A DNA stretch of 64,000 nt from Blattabacterium cuenoti (GCF_014252455.1 NZ_CP060245.1:489234-553233); one strand, 5' to 3'. Counted from the first letter of the stretch, positions 18,490 through 28,744 are shown. Made by a program: numbers and translations. The notes: generated by a model not told the origin, from the letters alone.

Positions 18490-19044
18490 ATGGATGAATT
18501 AAATAAAATTTTTTTTTCTTGTAAAGAAGATATGAAAAAAATTTTTAAAAATTTTCAAAAAGATCTTCATTATCTTCGATTAGGAAGTAATTCTATTCTT
18601 CCTATTTTAGAAAAAATTAAAGTAAAATGTTATGATTCTTTTTTTCCTTTAATTGAATTAGCAAATATTTCTATTATAGACAATATGAATTTAAATATTC
18701 ATCCTTGGGATCGTTCTATCATATCACATATAGATAAAGCTATCATAAATGAAAATTTAGGTTTTATTCCAACTAATAAAGGAGAATATCTACATATTAA
18801 TCTTCCCATTATAACAGAAGAAGGAAGAAAAAATTTAATAAAAAAAATTAAATTAATAACAGAAAAAACTAAAATTTTTATTAGAAATAAACGAAAAAAA
18901 AATAATCAATACATAAAAAAATTAAAAATATCCGAAGATTTATCTAAAAAAGGAGAAAATTATATACAAAAAATTACCAATAATTATATTAAAAATATTG
19001 ATATTTTTTTTCTTCTTAAAAAAAAAGAAATATTAAAAATATAA
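18490..19044 (+). CDS. frr: ribosome recycling factor
   Basis: RRF splits the post-termination ribosome with EF-G. The 184-residue length is standard. Conserved landmarks are FQKDLHYLRLGSNSILPILEKIKVKCY near the N-terminus (with the RxGRA-type segment altered to RLGSN), LNIHPWDRSI, and LGFIPTNKGEYLHINLP. The C-terminal helix is shortened in charge but present. The pyrH-frr-asnS-rpoN genes run head to tail with gaps of 3-13 bases and are probably one transcript. Confidence 0.93.
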   Translation: MDELNKIFFSCKEDMKKIFKNFQKDLHYLRLGSNSILPILEKIKVKCYDSFFPLIELANISIIDNMNLNIHPWDRSIISHIDKAIINENLGFIPTNKGEYLHINLPIITEEGRKNLIKKIKLITEKTKIFIRNKRKKNNQYIKKLKISEDLSKKGENYIQKITNNYIKNIDIFFLLKKKEILKI

Positions 19045-19056
19045 AAATATTCATTT

Positions 19057-20472
19057 ATGATTAAAAAATATTCAATTAAAAAATTATTGGATAATGGAAA
19101 ATTTTTTTTAAAGAAAAAAGTTGTAGTAGAAGGATGGATTCGTTCTGTACGTCATTCTATTTTTATTACATTAAATGATGGATCTTCTATTAGAAATCTT
19201 CAAATAATTTTACCTAAAAATTTAGAAAAAAATTTTAAAAAAAAAATAAATATTGGAGCTTCTGTTAGAATTATAGGAATAATTAAGGAAAGTATAGGTA
19301 AACAACAATTAATAGAATTAAAATCTTCATATATCAATATATATGGAACTGTAGATAAAGAAAAATTTCAAAAATCTATTTTACAACCAAAAACACATAG
19401 TTTAGAAAAAATTAGAAAACAAGCACATTTGCGTTTTCGTACAAATTTCTTTAGTTGTATTCTGCGTATACGTCATTATATTGCTATTTCTATACATAAA
19501 TATTTTCATAAAAATGGATTTTTTTATATTCATACTCCAATTATTACAACTTCTAATACTGAAGGATCAGGAGATATGTTTCAAGTAACTACTATGGATT
19601 TAAAAAATATTCCTAATCAAAAAAATATAAATTATTCAAAAGATTTTTTTAAATGTAAAACTTATCTTAGTGTATCTGGACAATTAGAAGCAGAAGCGGC
19701 TTCCCTTTCTTTAGGGAAAGTTTATACTTTTGGACCTGTATTCAGGGCAGAAAATTCTAATACATCACGACATTTATCTGAATTTTGGATGATAGAACCA
19801 GAAATGGCTTTTTATCATTTAGAAGAAAATATGAATTTAGCAGAAAATTTTTTAAAATTTATAATACAATATATTATTGATCATTGTAGAGAAGATCTCT
19901 TTTTTTTAAAAGAAAATATAAAAAAATGGAATCCAAAAATTCACAACACTTCTATTTTAGAAAAATTAGAATTTTTATTAAAAAAACCATTTCAAAGAAT
20001 AAGTTATACTGAAGCTATAAATATTCTTCAAAAAACCAATAAGAAAAAATTTATTAATCCAATTATTTGGGGGATGGATTTACAATCAGAACATGAACAA
20101 TTTTTAGTAAATCATTATTTTAAATATCCTGTTATTATTTTTGATTATCCTTCTTGTATTAAAGCTTTTTATATGAGAATGAACAGTGATGGAAAAACAG
20201 TTAGAGCTATGGACGTCTTATTTCCAGAAATAGGAGAAATTATTGGAGGATCTCAAAGGGAAGAACGTTATGATTTTTTATTAAAAAGAATAAAAGAAAC
20301 AAATTTAGATGATAAACTACTTTGGTGGTATTTAGATACTCGTCGTTTTGGTACTGTTCCTCATAGTGGATTTGGATTAGGTTTTGATAGATTAGTTCAA
20401 TTTATTACAGGAATGAAAAATATAAGAGATGTTATCCCTTTTCCAAGGACCCCAAATCATGCAGAATTTTAA
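19057..20472 (+). CDS. asnS: asparaginyl-tRNA synthetase
   Basis: AsnRS charges tRNA-Asn directly, so a GatCAB route for Asn is not needed. The 471-residue class IIb enzyme has an N-terminal OB fold for the anticodon (VVVEGWIRSVRHS, residues 22-34). Class II motif 2 is FRAENSNTSRHLSEFWMIEPE, slightly split in this text as FRAENSNTSRHLSEF and WMIEPE. Motif 3 is GFGLGFDRLVQ, followed by RDVIPFPRTPNHAEF at the C-terminus. The Asn-type signature at the end separates it from AspRS. It lies 12 bases after frr. Confidence 0.96.
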   Translation: MIKKYSIKKLLDNGKFFLKKKVVVEGWIRSVRHSIFITLNDGSSIRNLQIILPKNLEKNFKKKINIGASVRIIGIIKESIGKQQLIELKSSYINIYGTVDKEKFQKSILQPKTHSLEKIRKQAHLRFRTNFFSCILRIRHYIAISIHKYFHKNGFFYIHTPIITTSNTEGSGDMFQVTTMDLKNIPNQKNINYSKDFFKCKTYLSVSGQLEAEAASLSLGKVYTFGPVFRAENSNTSRHLSEFWMIEPEMAFYHLEENMNLAENFLKFIIQYIIDHCREDLFFLKENIKKWNPKIHNTSILEKLEFLLKKPFQRISYTEAINILQKTNKKKFINPIIWGMDLQSEHEQFLVNHYFKYPVIIFDYPSCIKAFYMRMNSDGKTVRAMDVLFPEIGEIIGGSQREERYDFLLKRIKETNLDDKLLWWYLDTRRFGTVPHSGFGLGFDRLVQFITGMKNIRDVIPFPRTPNHAEF

Positions 20473-20475
20473 AAT

Positions 20476-21921
20476 ATGTTAAAACAAAAATTATTACAAA
20501 AAGGACAATATAAACTTTCTCCTAATCAAATTAAATTAATGAAATTAGTACAATTATCTACTTTAGATTTTGAAGAACAAATAAAACAAGAATTAGAAGA
20601 AAATCCAGTTTTAGAAGAAATAAAAGAAGATGATTTTACTATTATTGATAATAATACAACAACATATAATATAGATTTAAATTCTTCAGAAAAAAAAAAT
20701 AAAATTAATATTGATGAATATTTTAATGATTATAAAATTTTTAATTTTAAAAATAAAAAAAATTATAATATAAATGAAGAAAAATCTATTTCCATCATTT
20801 CAGGTATTTCTTTTCAAGAATATTTAAAAAATCAATTACACACATTTCGTTTTTTAAAAAAAAAAGATTTATTAATCGCAGATTTTATATTAGGTTATAT
20901 AGATGATAATGGTTATATTCGAAGAAAAATATCATCTATAGTAGATGATATTTATTTAATAATGGGAATATCTGTAACTGTAAAAAAAATTAAAAAATTA
21001 CTTATAAATTATATACAAAAATTGGATCCTATAGGAATAGGAGCTAGTAATCTACAAGAATGTCTTTTAATACAATTACAAAATAAAAAAAAAACAAAAG
21101 ATATTATTTTAGCTAAAAATATTATTCAAAATTATTTTGAATTTTTTGTAAAAAAAAATTACCAAAAATTGCAAACTAAATTAGTAATAAATAAAAAAAA
21201 TTTACGAAAATCTATCAATGAAATAGAAAAATTAAATCCAAAACCAGGTAAAATTTATTCTGGAAATTCTATAAATTTAGAATATATCATTCCAGATTTT
21301 ACTATCAATATTATTGATGGAAAATTAAATTTATTTCTAAATAATAGAAACTCTCCAAAATTAAAAATTTCTTCTTTATATATAAAAATGTTAAAATTTT
21401 ATAAAAAAAATATTAAAAAAAATGTCAATATAATTCGTTTTTTAGAAAAAAAAATAGATTCAGCTAAATGGTTAGTCGATGCTATCAAAAAACGTAAAAA
21501 TACATTAATGTTGACAATGAATGCAATTATGAATTATCAAAAAGAATATTTTTTAACTGGAGATACATATAAGATAAAACCTATGATTTTAAAAAATATA
21601 TCTAAAAAAATTGGAGTAGGAATATCTACAGTTTCTCGTGTAGCTAATAGTAAATATATAAATACACCATATGGTACTTTTTTAATTAAAAGTTTTTTTT
21701 CTGAAAAAATAATTAATAAAAAAGGAAAAGAAATATCATCAATTAAAATTAAAAAATTTTTAAAAGAATATATAAATAAAGAAAATAAAAAAAACCCACT
21801 TACTGATGAAAAATTATCAAAAATTTTACAAAAAAAAGGTTATTCTATCGCTAGAAGAACAATTTCTAAATATAGAGATCAAATGAAAATACCTATTTCA
21901 AAAATGAGAAAAATTATTTAG
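20476..21921 (+). CDS. rpoN: RNA polymerase sigma-54 factor
   Basis: RpoN directs RNA polymerase to -24/-12 promoters and needs an AAA+ activator. The 481-residue protein has region I (LSPNQIKLMKLVQLSTLDFE, then IKQELEENPVLEE), an acidic low-complexity linker, and a core-binding domain. A helix-turn-helix follows, and the C-terminal RpoN box reads ARRTISKYRDQMKIP. It appears complete. No activator and no convincing -24/-12 site is seen in the window, so its targets are open. It is 3 bases after asnS and ends 2 bases from the convergent aldehyde dehydrogenase gene. Confidence 0.96.
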   Translation: MLKQKLLQKGQYKLSPNQIKLMKLVQLSTLDFEEQIKQELEENPVLEEIKEDDFTIIDNNTTTYNIDLNSSEKKNKINIDEYFNDYKIFNFKNKKNYNINEEKSISIISGISFQEYLKNQLHTFRFLKKKDLLIADFILGYIDDNGYIRRKISSIVDDIYLIMGISVTVKKIKKLLINYIQKLDPIGIGASNLQECLLIQLQNKKKTKDIILAKNIIQNYFEFFVKKNYQKLQTKLVINKKNLRKSINEIEKLNPKPGKIYSGNSINLEYIIPDFTINIIDGKLNLFLNNRNSPKLKISSLYIKMLKFYKKNIKKNVNIIRFLEKKIDSAKWLVDAIKKRKNTLMLTMNAIMNYQKEYFLTGDTYKIKPMILKNISKKIGVGISTVSRVANSKYINTPYGTFLIKSFFSEKIINKKGKEISSIKIKKFLKEYINKENKKNPLTDEKLSKILQKKGYSIARRTISKYRDQMKIPISKMRKII

Positions 21922-21923
21922 AT

Positions 21924-23276
21924 TTATTTCATAATAATTGTTTTACAATTAGAAAATTCTGATATAGATGAAATAGTAAGTTCTCTGCCGTATCCAGATT
22001 TTTTAATTCCTCCAAAAGGAAAACGAGGATCAGATTTGACCATTTCATTAATAAAAACCATTCCAGTATTTATTTCTTGAGATAAAATTTCCGCTTTTTT
22101 TAAATCTTGAGTCCAAATAGAAGCTCCTAATCCATAATCAGTAGCATTTATCATAGGAATAATTTCTTTTTCATTATAAAATGTATAAATTAATCCTATT
22201 GGTCCAAATATTTCTTCTTCTTTGAATAAAGAAAAATCCTCTATCTTTAATAAAGATGGAGAAAAAAAATTTTTATCTCTTGTTATTTCTAAACATATTT
22301 TACCTCCATGTAAAAGAATATTTTTATATTGTTTATGTAATTTTTCCGATAAATCTATACGAGATATATAACCTATTTTAGTATATATATCATATAAATC
22401 TCCTTTTTTATATTTTTTCATTTCTTGTATCACAAGATCTATAAAATCATCTACAATAGTATGATCTATTATAAATCGTTTAGCAGAAATACATGTTTGT
22501 CCAGTATTATTTAATCTAGATTCTGTCGCTATTTTTGCTATTTTTTCTATATTTTTTACATCTTTAAGAACAACAAAAGCATCATTACCACCTAATTCTA
22601 AAACAGATTTTTTAATATATTTTCCAGATAAAGATCCTACAGAACTTCCAGAAAAATGACTTCCTGTAAAACTTACTCCTTGTATAATATCATTAGCTAT
22701 TAATAATTCTATTTTAGGAATATCAATTAAACAAACTTGAAAAATTCCTTCTGAAAAACCAGCATCAATAAAAATTTTTTCTAAAATTAAAGAACATCCT
22801 GCAGTGTTCATAGAAGGTTTAATAATAATAACATTTCCTAATAAAATATTAGGAATAGAAAATCTAATAATTTGCCAAATAGGATAATTCCATGGCATAA
22901 TTCCTAATATAACTCCGATAGGATCAAATTTAATATAAGATTTTTTATATTCAGTAGGTATTTTTTTTAAAAAAATAGATTTTTTTAAAAAAGAATAATA
23001 TTGACATAAATTAATACTTTTATTAATTTCTAAATATGATTGATTAATAGGTTTTCCCATTTCTTGGGTAATTAAATAAGCGATAATCTCTATTAGATTT
23101 TTCATTTTATATGATAATCTATTAACAAATTTTACTTTTTCTTCAAAAGAAACATTTTTCCATTTTTTATACGCTTGATGACCTATCAATAGCTTATTAT
23201 TAATTTCATTATCTTTAATAAAAGAATAAGTTTTTAATACATTATTATCAACAGGATTAATGGTTTTAAATATCAT
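21924..23276 (-). CDS. NAD(P)-dependent aldehyde dehydrogenase, succinate-semialdehyde type
   Basis: This 450-residue enzyme oxidises an aldehyde to an acid. It resembles the succinate-semialdehyde dehydrogenase branch (short N-terminus, MIFKTINPVDN start). Visible landmarks are IMPWNYPIWQ, IIKPSMNTAG, FTGSHFSGSSVG, the general base Glu227 in VLELGGND, and the nucleophile Cys262 in NTGQTCISAKRFI. EEIFGPIGLIY and FPFGGIKKSGYGRE close the fold. Succinate semialdehyde as substrate would feed the TCA cycle, but this rests on overall similarity only. It lies 5 bases after sufE. Confidence 0.88.
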   Translation of the reverse strand: MIFKTINPVDNNVLKTYSFIKDNEINNKLLIGHQAYKKWKNVSFEEKVKFVNRLSYKMKNLIEIIAYLITQEMGKPINQSYLEINKSINLCQYYSFLKKSIFLKKIPTEYKKSYIKFDPIGVILGIMPWNYPIWQIIRFSIPNILLGNVIIIKPSMNTAGCSLILEKIFIDAGFSEGIFQVCLIDIPKIELLIANDIIQGVSFTGSHFSGSSVGSLSGKYIKKSVLELGGNDAFVVLKDVKNIEKIAKIATESRLNNTGQTCISAKRFIIDHTIVDDFIDLVIQEMKKYKKGDLYDIYTKIGYISRIDLSEKLHKQYKNILLHGGKICLEITRDKNFFSPSLLKIEDFSLFKEEEIFGPIGLIYTFYNEKEIIPMINATDYGLGASIWTQDLKKAEILSQEINTGMVFINEMVKSDPRFPFGGIKKSGYGRELTISSISEFSNCKTIIMK

Positions 23277-23281
23277 ATATT

Positions 23282-23722
23282 CTAATTTTTTTTATTTTTA
23301 ATAGAAAGTAATTCATTAAAAGCTATTGCATATAATTTAATTTTTTTTAAAAATAAAAAAATTCCATTAGCACGATTAGGGGATAAAAATGTTTTCAATC
23401 CTATTTCAGAAATATAATTGTCATTAGATGAAATAATTTCAAAAGGAAAATGACCAGAATAGACACTAATCATTAGAGCCACCATCCCTTTAGGTAATAA
23501 AGCATCACTATCTGCATCGAAAAAAATACGTTTTCCTATTAATTTAGCTTCTAACCAAACTTTAGATTGACATCCATAAATTAATTTATCTTTTGATCTA
23601 AATTTATCTGATTTTTTTTTTAAATTTTTTCCTAAATATATGATATATTCATATTTTTCTTCCCAATTATTAAAAAGAAAAAATTTTTTTTTTATCCATT
23701 CTTTTTGATTTTTTAACGTCAT
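23282..23722 (-). CDS. sufE: SufE-family sulfur acceptor
   Basis: SufE takes the persulfide sulfur from the cysteine desulfurase SufS and passes it to the SufBCD scaffold for iron-sulfur cluster building. The 146-residue protein has the acceptor cysteine at Cys51 in IYGCQSKVWL, the same position as in E. coli SufE, and the conserved LIGKRIFFDADSDALLPKGM and LSPNRANGI. It sits between metE and the aldehyde dehydrogenase with gaps of 21 and 5 bases. The rest of the suf cluster is not in this window. Confidence 0.93.
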   Translation of the reverse strand: MTLKNQKEWIKKKFFLFNNWEEKYEYIIYLGKNLKKKSDKFRSKDKLIYGCQSKVWLEAKLIGKRIFFDADSDALLPKGMVALMISVYSGHFPFEIISSNDNYISEIGLKTFLSPNRANGIFLFLKKIKLYAIAFNELLSIKNKKN

Positions 23723-23743
23723 TTTAAAAAATTTACAAAAATT

Positions 23744-26044
23744 TTATTTTTTTAATTGTTCTCTAGCTATTTTTGCTGCTTTTGTCATATTTATAAGTGA
23801 TTTTATGACTTCATTCCATTTTCTAGTTTTTAATCCACAATCTGGATTAATCCAAATATTACGAATTGGAAATTTATTAGTAACTTTTAAAATTAAATCT
23901 AATATTTCTTTTACAGAAGGAATTCTTGGAGAATGAATATCATATACTCCTGGACCAATTTCATTAGGATAAGAAAAATCTGAAAAAGCATTTAATAATT
24001 CCATTTTTGATCTAGATGTTTCTATAGTAATAACATCTGCATCTAAATCTGATATATATTCTATAATATCATTAAATTCACTATAACACATATGTGTATG
24101 AATTTGAGTTTCATCTTTTACTATACTAGAAGCTAAACGAAAAGCTTTAATAGACCAATTAAAATAAGATTTCCATTTTTTTCTTTTTAAAGGCAACCCT
24201 TCTCTTAAAGCAGGTTCATCTATTTGAATAATTTTAATTCCAGAATTTTCTAAAGATTTAACTTCTTCTCTAATAGCAAAAGCAATTTGATACGCTGTAT
24301 GATAAATCGGTTGATCATCTCTAACAAAAGACCATTTTAAAATAGTAACTGGCCCTGTTAACATTCCTTTCATTAATTTTTTTGTATTTTTTTGAGCAAA
24401 ATTTATCCATTGAACAGTCATATCTCCATTTCTACTAATATCTCCATAAATAATAGGAGGTTTTACACAACGACTTCCATAACTTTGGACCCATCCATTA
24501 TCTGTAGAAAGACATCCTTTTAATTTTTCTGAAAAAAATTCCACCATATCATTTCTTTCAAATTCTCCATGTACTAATACATCTAAATTTATTTTTTCTT
24601 GTTTTCGAATAACATCAATAATAAATTTTTTTAGTTGATTGTCATATTCTTTTTGACTTATTTTTTTAATTTTTAATTTTTTACGTAAAGAACGTATTTC
24701 TGATGTTTGAGGAAAAGAACCAATAGTCGTTGTAGGTAATATTGGTAATTGAAAATTTTTATGTTGTTTAATTTTACGAATATTAAAAGAATTTTTTCTT
24801 TTTATATTATTATTTATATCTATATTTTTAATTTTATCTTGTATTTTTTTATCATGAATCAAAAAAGATTTTTTTGTTTTTTCTAAAATTTTGAAATTTT
24901 TCAATAAAATATTTTTATTTCCTTTTATAATATTATATAAATCATTTAATTCATCAATTTTTTGTCTTGCAAAAGACATTTTATTTTTTATATCTTTATG
25001 TATATTAATTTCATAATTTAAATCTAAAGGAACATGTAATAAAGAACAATTTGGTGCAATCATAACTCTTTGTTCTCCTAATATTTTTATAGTTTTATCA
25101 ATTTTTTTAATTGAATAAACATAATTATTTTTCCAAATATTTCTTCCATCTATTATTCCTAAAGACAAAATTATTTTTTTTTCTTTTAAAAAATTTAATA
25201 CAATATCTAATTGATCAGGATCTTCTATAAGATCAATATGTAAAGCTTTTATATCAATATCTTTCAAAAGATAAAGATTTTCAGAAATATCATCAAAATA
25301 AGATGTTATTAAAATATTAATATTAGAAGAACATTCTTGAGTAATTATTTTATATCCATATTGAAAAGCTTCTATTTCTTTTTGAGATAAATCTAAACCT
25401 AAAATAGGTTCATCTAATTGAATCCATTTAGCTCCTTGAAAAATTAATTTTTTAATAATCTTTACATAAATAGGAATAATATTTTCAATTAAATCCATTC
25501 TATGAAAAGTTTTTTTATTTTCTTTTCCTAAAAAAAGATAAGATACAGGTCCAATTAAAACAGGTTTAGGTTGTTTTTTTATATTTTTTTTAATTTCTTC
25601 AAATTCATTAAATATTTTTTTATAAAAAATAAAAAAATTTTGGTTTTTTTTAAATTCTGGAACTATATAATGATAATTAGTATTAAACCATTTTGTCATT
25701 TCCATAGCTTTAATATCCAATCCATTTTTTTGAATTCCTCTAGCCATAGAAAAATATAAATCAATTTTATTATTATGATGGATAATAGGGTTTTCTAAAT
25801 ACCATTTTGGAATTACTCCTAATAAGAAAGACATATCTAATACATGATCATAAAAACTAAAATCATTGCATGGAATTAAATCTAAACCACATTTTTCTTG
25901 TATATTCCAATTTTTTTGTCGTATATTTTTACCAATATCAAATAATTGTTTACAATCTATCTTATTATTCCAATAATTTTCACAAGCTTTTTTTAACTCT
26001 CTTTTTATTCCTATACGAGGATAACCTAAATTATGTTTCAGCAT
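23744..26044 (-). CDS. metE: cobalamin-independent methionine synthase
   Basis: MetE moves the methyl group from 5-methyl-THF polyglutamate to homocysteine, giving methionine without vitamin B12. The 766-residue length is normal for the two-barrel enzyme. The N-terminal barrel opens LGYPRIGIKRELKKA. The C-terminal barrel has LPTTTIGSFPQTSEIR, and the zinc ligands lie in IHTHMCYSEFNDI (His and Cys) and INPDCGLKTRKW (Cys). It shows that methionine can still be made, and it depends on folate, for which folP in this window is damaged. Spacing to sufE is 21 bases. Confidence 0.97.
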   Translation of the reverse strand: MLKHNLGYPRIGIKRELKKACENYWNNKIDCKQLFDIGKNIRQKNWNIQEKCGLDLIPCNDFSFYDHVLDMSFLLGVIPKWYLENPIIHHNNKIDLYFSMARGIQKNGLDIKAMEMTKWFNTNYHYIVPEFKKNQNFFIFYKKIFNEFEEIKKNIKKQPKPVLIGPVSYLFLGKENKKTFHRMDLIENIIPIYVKIIKKLIFQGAKWIQLDEPILGLDLSQKEIEAFQYGYKIITQECSSNINILITSYFDDISENLYLLKDIDIKALHIDLIEDPDQLDIVLNFLKEKKIILSLGIIDGRNIWKNNYVYSIKKIDKTIKILGEQRVMIAPNCSLLHVPLDLNYEINIHKDIKNKMSFARQKIDELNDLYNIIKGNKNILLKNFKILEKTKKSFLIHDKKIQDKIKNIDINNNIKRKNSFNIRKIKQHKNFQLPILPTTTIGSFPQTSEIRSLRKKLKIKKISQKEYDNQLKKFIIDVIRKQEKINLDVLVHGEFERNDMVEFFSEKLKGCLSTDNGWVQSYGSRCVKPPIIYGDISRNGDMTVQWINFAQKNTKKLMKGMLTGPVTILKWSFVRDDQPIYHTAYQIAFAIREEVKSLENSGIKIIQIDEPALREGLPLKRKKWKSYFNWSIKAFRLASSIVKDETQIHTHMCYSEFNDIIEYISDLDADVITIETSRSKMELLNAFSDFSYPNEIGPGVYDIHSPRIPSVKEILDLILKVTNKFPIRNIWINPDCGLKTRKWNEVIKSLINMTKAAKIAREQLKK

Positions 26045-26081
26045 ATAATCATTTTTTTAAAAATACATTAATCATCTATAA

Positions 26082-27302
26082 TTAAATATTAACAAACGAA
26101 GTGATATCATCCATTAAATAATATAAATATTCTAAAATATCTTTATCTAAAAAAGAAAAAAAAACATTTCTTCTCTTCATCATTATTTCAGCTGTATCAC
26201 AAACTTTTTGAAAAGAAATTACTTTTTTATTTTGTATTCCTCCAAAGGAAAAAGAAGGAATATATCTGGGAGGAAATCCATATCCGAAAATATTTGTATT
26301 TACTCCTACAATTGTAGCTGTATTAAATTGAGTATTTATAGAAGATTTTGAATAATCACCCATTATTATACCAAAAAATTGGATATCAATAGGAAAAAAA
26401 TCTTTTTTTTCATAATTCCAAACTGTCACTTTAGAATAATCATTTCTTAAATTAGAAATATTCGTTCCAGCACCTATATTACACCATTCTCCTAAAATAG
26501 TATTTCCTAAAAAACCATCATGAGCTTTATTAGAATAAGAAAATATAACAGAATTTTTTATTTCTCCTCCAACTTTACAAAATGGACCAATAGTAGTAGA
26601 TCCATATATTTTAGTCCCCATATTTAATATAGATTTTTTACATATAGCTACAGGACCTCTAATCATAGATCCTTCCATTATTTTAACTCCTTTTTCAATA
26701 TATATTGGTCCAATTTTAGCATTTAATACAATATTTTCTGCATAAATATTTTCCTCTAAAAAAATTTTTTCTTTATAAAGAAGATGATTATTCCCAAATA
26801 CATTAAAAGAACTTTTTCCTTTTGTTAAAATAGTATAATCTTGTTTTAATACACTTTCATTATTTATAAATATATCCCATGGATATTGAATATAAATAAC
26901 TTTATTAATATGATATATTTTTTTATATTTTTTAATTTTTTGAAAATTTTTTTTATAATAAAAATAAGACAATTTAATTGCTATCATTTTTTCTTTAAAA
27001 AAAATCGCTTCATTTTCTTTTAAATCAAATATTACCTGAATTAATTTTTTATTTGGAATAAAAGAAGAATTAATAAATAATATATTTTTTAATATATCTT
27101 TTTTTTTTAAATCTAAACCAAAAGAATATTTTTTTGAAAGAAATTTTTTTGTATAAATTAAAGCTTTACCACCCATATATTTTTCCCATCTTTCTCTTAT
27201 AGTAAATATACCTAAACGTATTTCCGATATAGGTCTAGTAAATGTTATAGGAAGTAAATTTTTCCACTCTATATTTCCATCATATAATATAAAATAATCC
27301 AT
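26082..27302 (-). CDS. GlmU-family sugar-nucleotidyltransferase/acetyltransferase
   Basis: This 406-residue protein belongs to the alternative GlmU-like family of Bacteroidetes (sugar-1-phosphate nucleotidyltransferase plus left-handed beta-helix). The N-terminus (YFILYDGNIEWKNLLPITFT, then RPISEIRLG) is diagnostic. The C-terminal half has hexapeptide repeats (IYIEKGVKIMEGSMIRGPVA, STTIGPFCKVGGEIKNSVIF) and GEWCNIGAGTNISNLRNDYS. It probably supplies UDP-GlcNAc for MurA and for lipid precursors. The usual nucleotide loop of classical GlmU is altered, as in this family. It lies 9 bases after rpmE. Confidence 0.87.
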   Translation of the reverse strand: MDYFILYDGNIEWKNLLPITFTRPISEIRLGIFTIRERWEKYMGGKALIYTKKFLSKKYSFGLDLKKKDILKNILFINSSFIPNKKLIQVIFDLKENEAIFFKEKMIAIKLSYFYYKKNFQKIKKYKKIYHINKVIYIQYPWDIFINNESVLKQDYTILTKGKSSFNVFGNNHLLYKEKIFLEENIYAENIVLNAKIGPIYIEKGVKIMEGSMIRGPVAICKKSILNMGTKIYGSTTIGPFCKVGGEIKNSVIFSYSNKAHDGFLGNTILGEWCNIGAGTNISNLRNDYSKVTVWNYEKKDFFPIDIQFFGIIMGDYSKSSINTQFNTATIVGVNTNIFGYGFPPRYIPSFSFGGIQNKKVISFQKVCDTAEIMMKRRNVFFSFLDKDILEYLYYLMDDITSFVNI

Positions 27303-27311
27303 AGAAAATTT

Positions 27312-27569
27312 TTAATTTAATTTTTTATATTTCTCATATTTTTTTTTAAATTTTTCTGCTGGACCAGTTTTAACTATAAATTTTTTTTCTCCAGTAAAAA
27401 AAGGATGTGAATAACTAGATATTTCCATTTTATATAATGGATAATTAATTCCTTTAATTTTAATAGTATTTTTAGTATTTACAGTTGATCTACTGATAAA
27501 AAATTTATCATTATTAATATCTTTAAAAACAACTTTTCTATAATTTTTAGGGTGTATATTTTTTTTCAT
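27312..27569 (-). CDS. rpmE: 50S ribosomal protein L31 type B
   Basis: L31 is a large-subunit protein that bridges the subunits. The 85-residue sequence is the type B form without zinc cysteines. It starts MKKNIHPKNYRKVVFKD, has ISSYSHPFFTG near the middle and ends in a Lys-rich tail. The absence of CxxC is normal for this form. It lies in a minus-strand series of FabH-like, rpmE and GlmU-like genes with gaps of 9-11 bases. Confidence 0.96.
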   Translation of the reverse strand: MKKNIHPKNYRKVVFKDINNDKFFISRSTVNTKNTIKIKGINYPLYKMEISSYSHPFFTGEKKFIVKTGPAEKFKKKYEKYKKLN

Positions 27570-27580
27570 ATTTTTTTTTA

Positions 27581-28675
27581 TTAAAATTTTGTAGGAAATC
27601 GATAAATCATTCCATTAATATTCATTCCGGCTCCTAATGAAACCATTAATATAATATCTCCAGGATGAATTTCATGAGGTAACATTTTTTTTTTAAGAAT
27701 TAAATCTAATAAAGTAGGAACAGTTGCTACAGATGAATTTCCAAATTTTTGAATAGTCATTGGCATTAAATTTTTACAAAATTCTTTATTATATGAATAA
27801 TTATACAATTTCAATAATCTTTTTAAAATAGCATAATCCATTTTTGCATTAGCTTGATGAATAAGAATTTTTTCAATATTTTTGATATGTAAATTTTCAT
27901 GATCTAATATTTTTTTTAACATATGCGGAACTTCTGTTAAGGCATATTCATAAATACGTCTTCCATTCATTCTAATATTCAATAAAGATTTTTTATAACT
28001 AGGATTTAAAGATGGCCCATTTTTTAAATAATGTAATTCTTCATTATTATTACATTGTGAATCATAATGAATAATTCCATAATTATCTTTATAAATTTCA
28101 ATCGCAGATAAAATAACAGCTCCAGCTCCATCTGAAAAAATCATAGAATTTCTATCATGAGGATCAATTACTTTAGACAAAGTTTCTGAACTAGTAATCA
28201 AAATATTTTTAGCATATTGAGATCTTATAAGTTGATCAGCTAATATCATTCCTTCGATTGATCCTGTACATCCAAAAATCATATCATATGGACGACATTT
28301 TTTATTTTTTATTTGAAGTTTATTTTTTACTCTAGCAGCGATAGATGGCATTAAATCAGATTGAAAAGATATAGGATGTATATCTCCATAATTATGAGCA
28401 GAAATAATATAATCTATTTTTTCTTTACAAATATTGGAATTTTTTAAAGCTATTTTAGCAGCTATAGTAGCAATATCTGAATTGAATAAATTATTACTAA
28501 TATATCTTCTTTCTTTAATTTCTGTAATTTTTTGAAATTTTTTAATAATTTCTTCATTAGATTTGTCAATTTTTAATCCTTTTTTATTATAAAATGTATT
28601 TTTTAAAAAAAAATTACTTTTTATAATATTATTTGGTAAATAATGTCCAGTCCCTGTAATAATAGATCGAATCAT
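27581..28675 (-). CDS. 3-oxoacyl-ACP synthase III family protein (FabH-like)
   Basis: This thiolase-fold condensing enzyme is 364 residues, longer than E. coli FabH (317). The triad is visible: Cys136 in IFGCTGSIEGM, His in HQANAKMDYAIL, and Asn in FGNSSVATVPTLL. The extra length is mainly in the N-terminal insert (KKGLKIDKSNEEIIKKFQKI). Probable role: start of fatty acid synthesis from acetyl-CoA and malonyl-ACP, working with acpP and fabF of this window. A more specialised branch cannot be excluded. The gene is divergent from menG with about 69 bases between. Confidence 0.88.
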   Translation of the reverse strand: MIRSIITGTGHYLPNNIIKSNFFLKNTFYNKKGLKIDKSNEEIIKKFQKITEIKERRYISNNLFNSDIATIAAKIALKNSNICKEKIDYIISAHNYGDIHPISFQSDLMPSIAARVKNKLQIKNKKCRPYDMIFGCTGSIEGMILADQLIRSQYAKNILITSSETLSKVIDPHDRNSMIFSDGAGAVILSAIEIYKDNYGIIHYDSQCNNNEELHYLKNGPSLNPSYKKSLLNIRMNGRRIYEYALTEVPHMLKKILDHENLHIKNIEKILIHQANAKMDYAILKRLLKLYNYSYNKEFCKNLMPMTIQKFGNSSVATVPTLLDLILKKKMLPHEIHPGDIILMVSLGAGMNINGMIYRFPTKF

Positions 28676-28744
28676 TAGGTGTAAAAATAAAATTTTTTGA
28701 AAAAATCGTTTTTCTTAAGTAAATTATAAAAATATAATTAATTT

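Noticed and set aside
25870-26085. 71-codon plus-strand frame opposite the metE start
   Set aside because: Opposite the conserved N-terminus of MetE, with no independent support.
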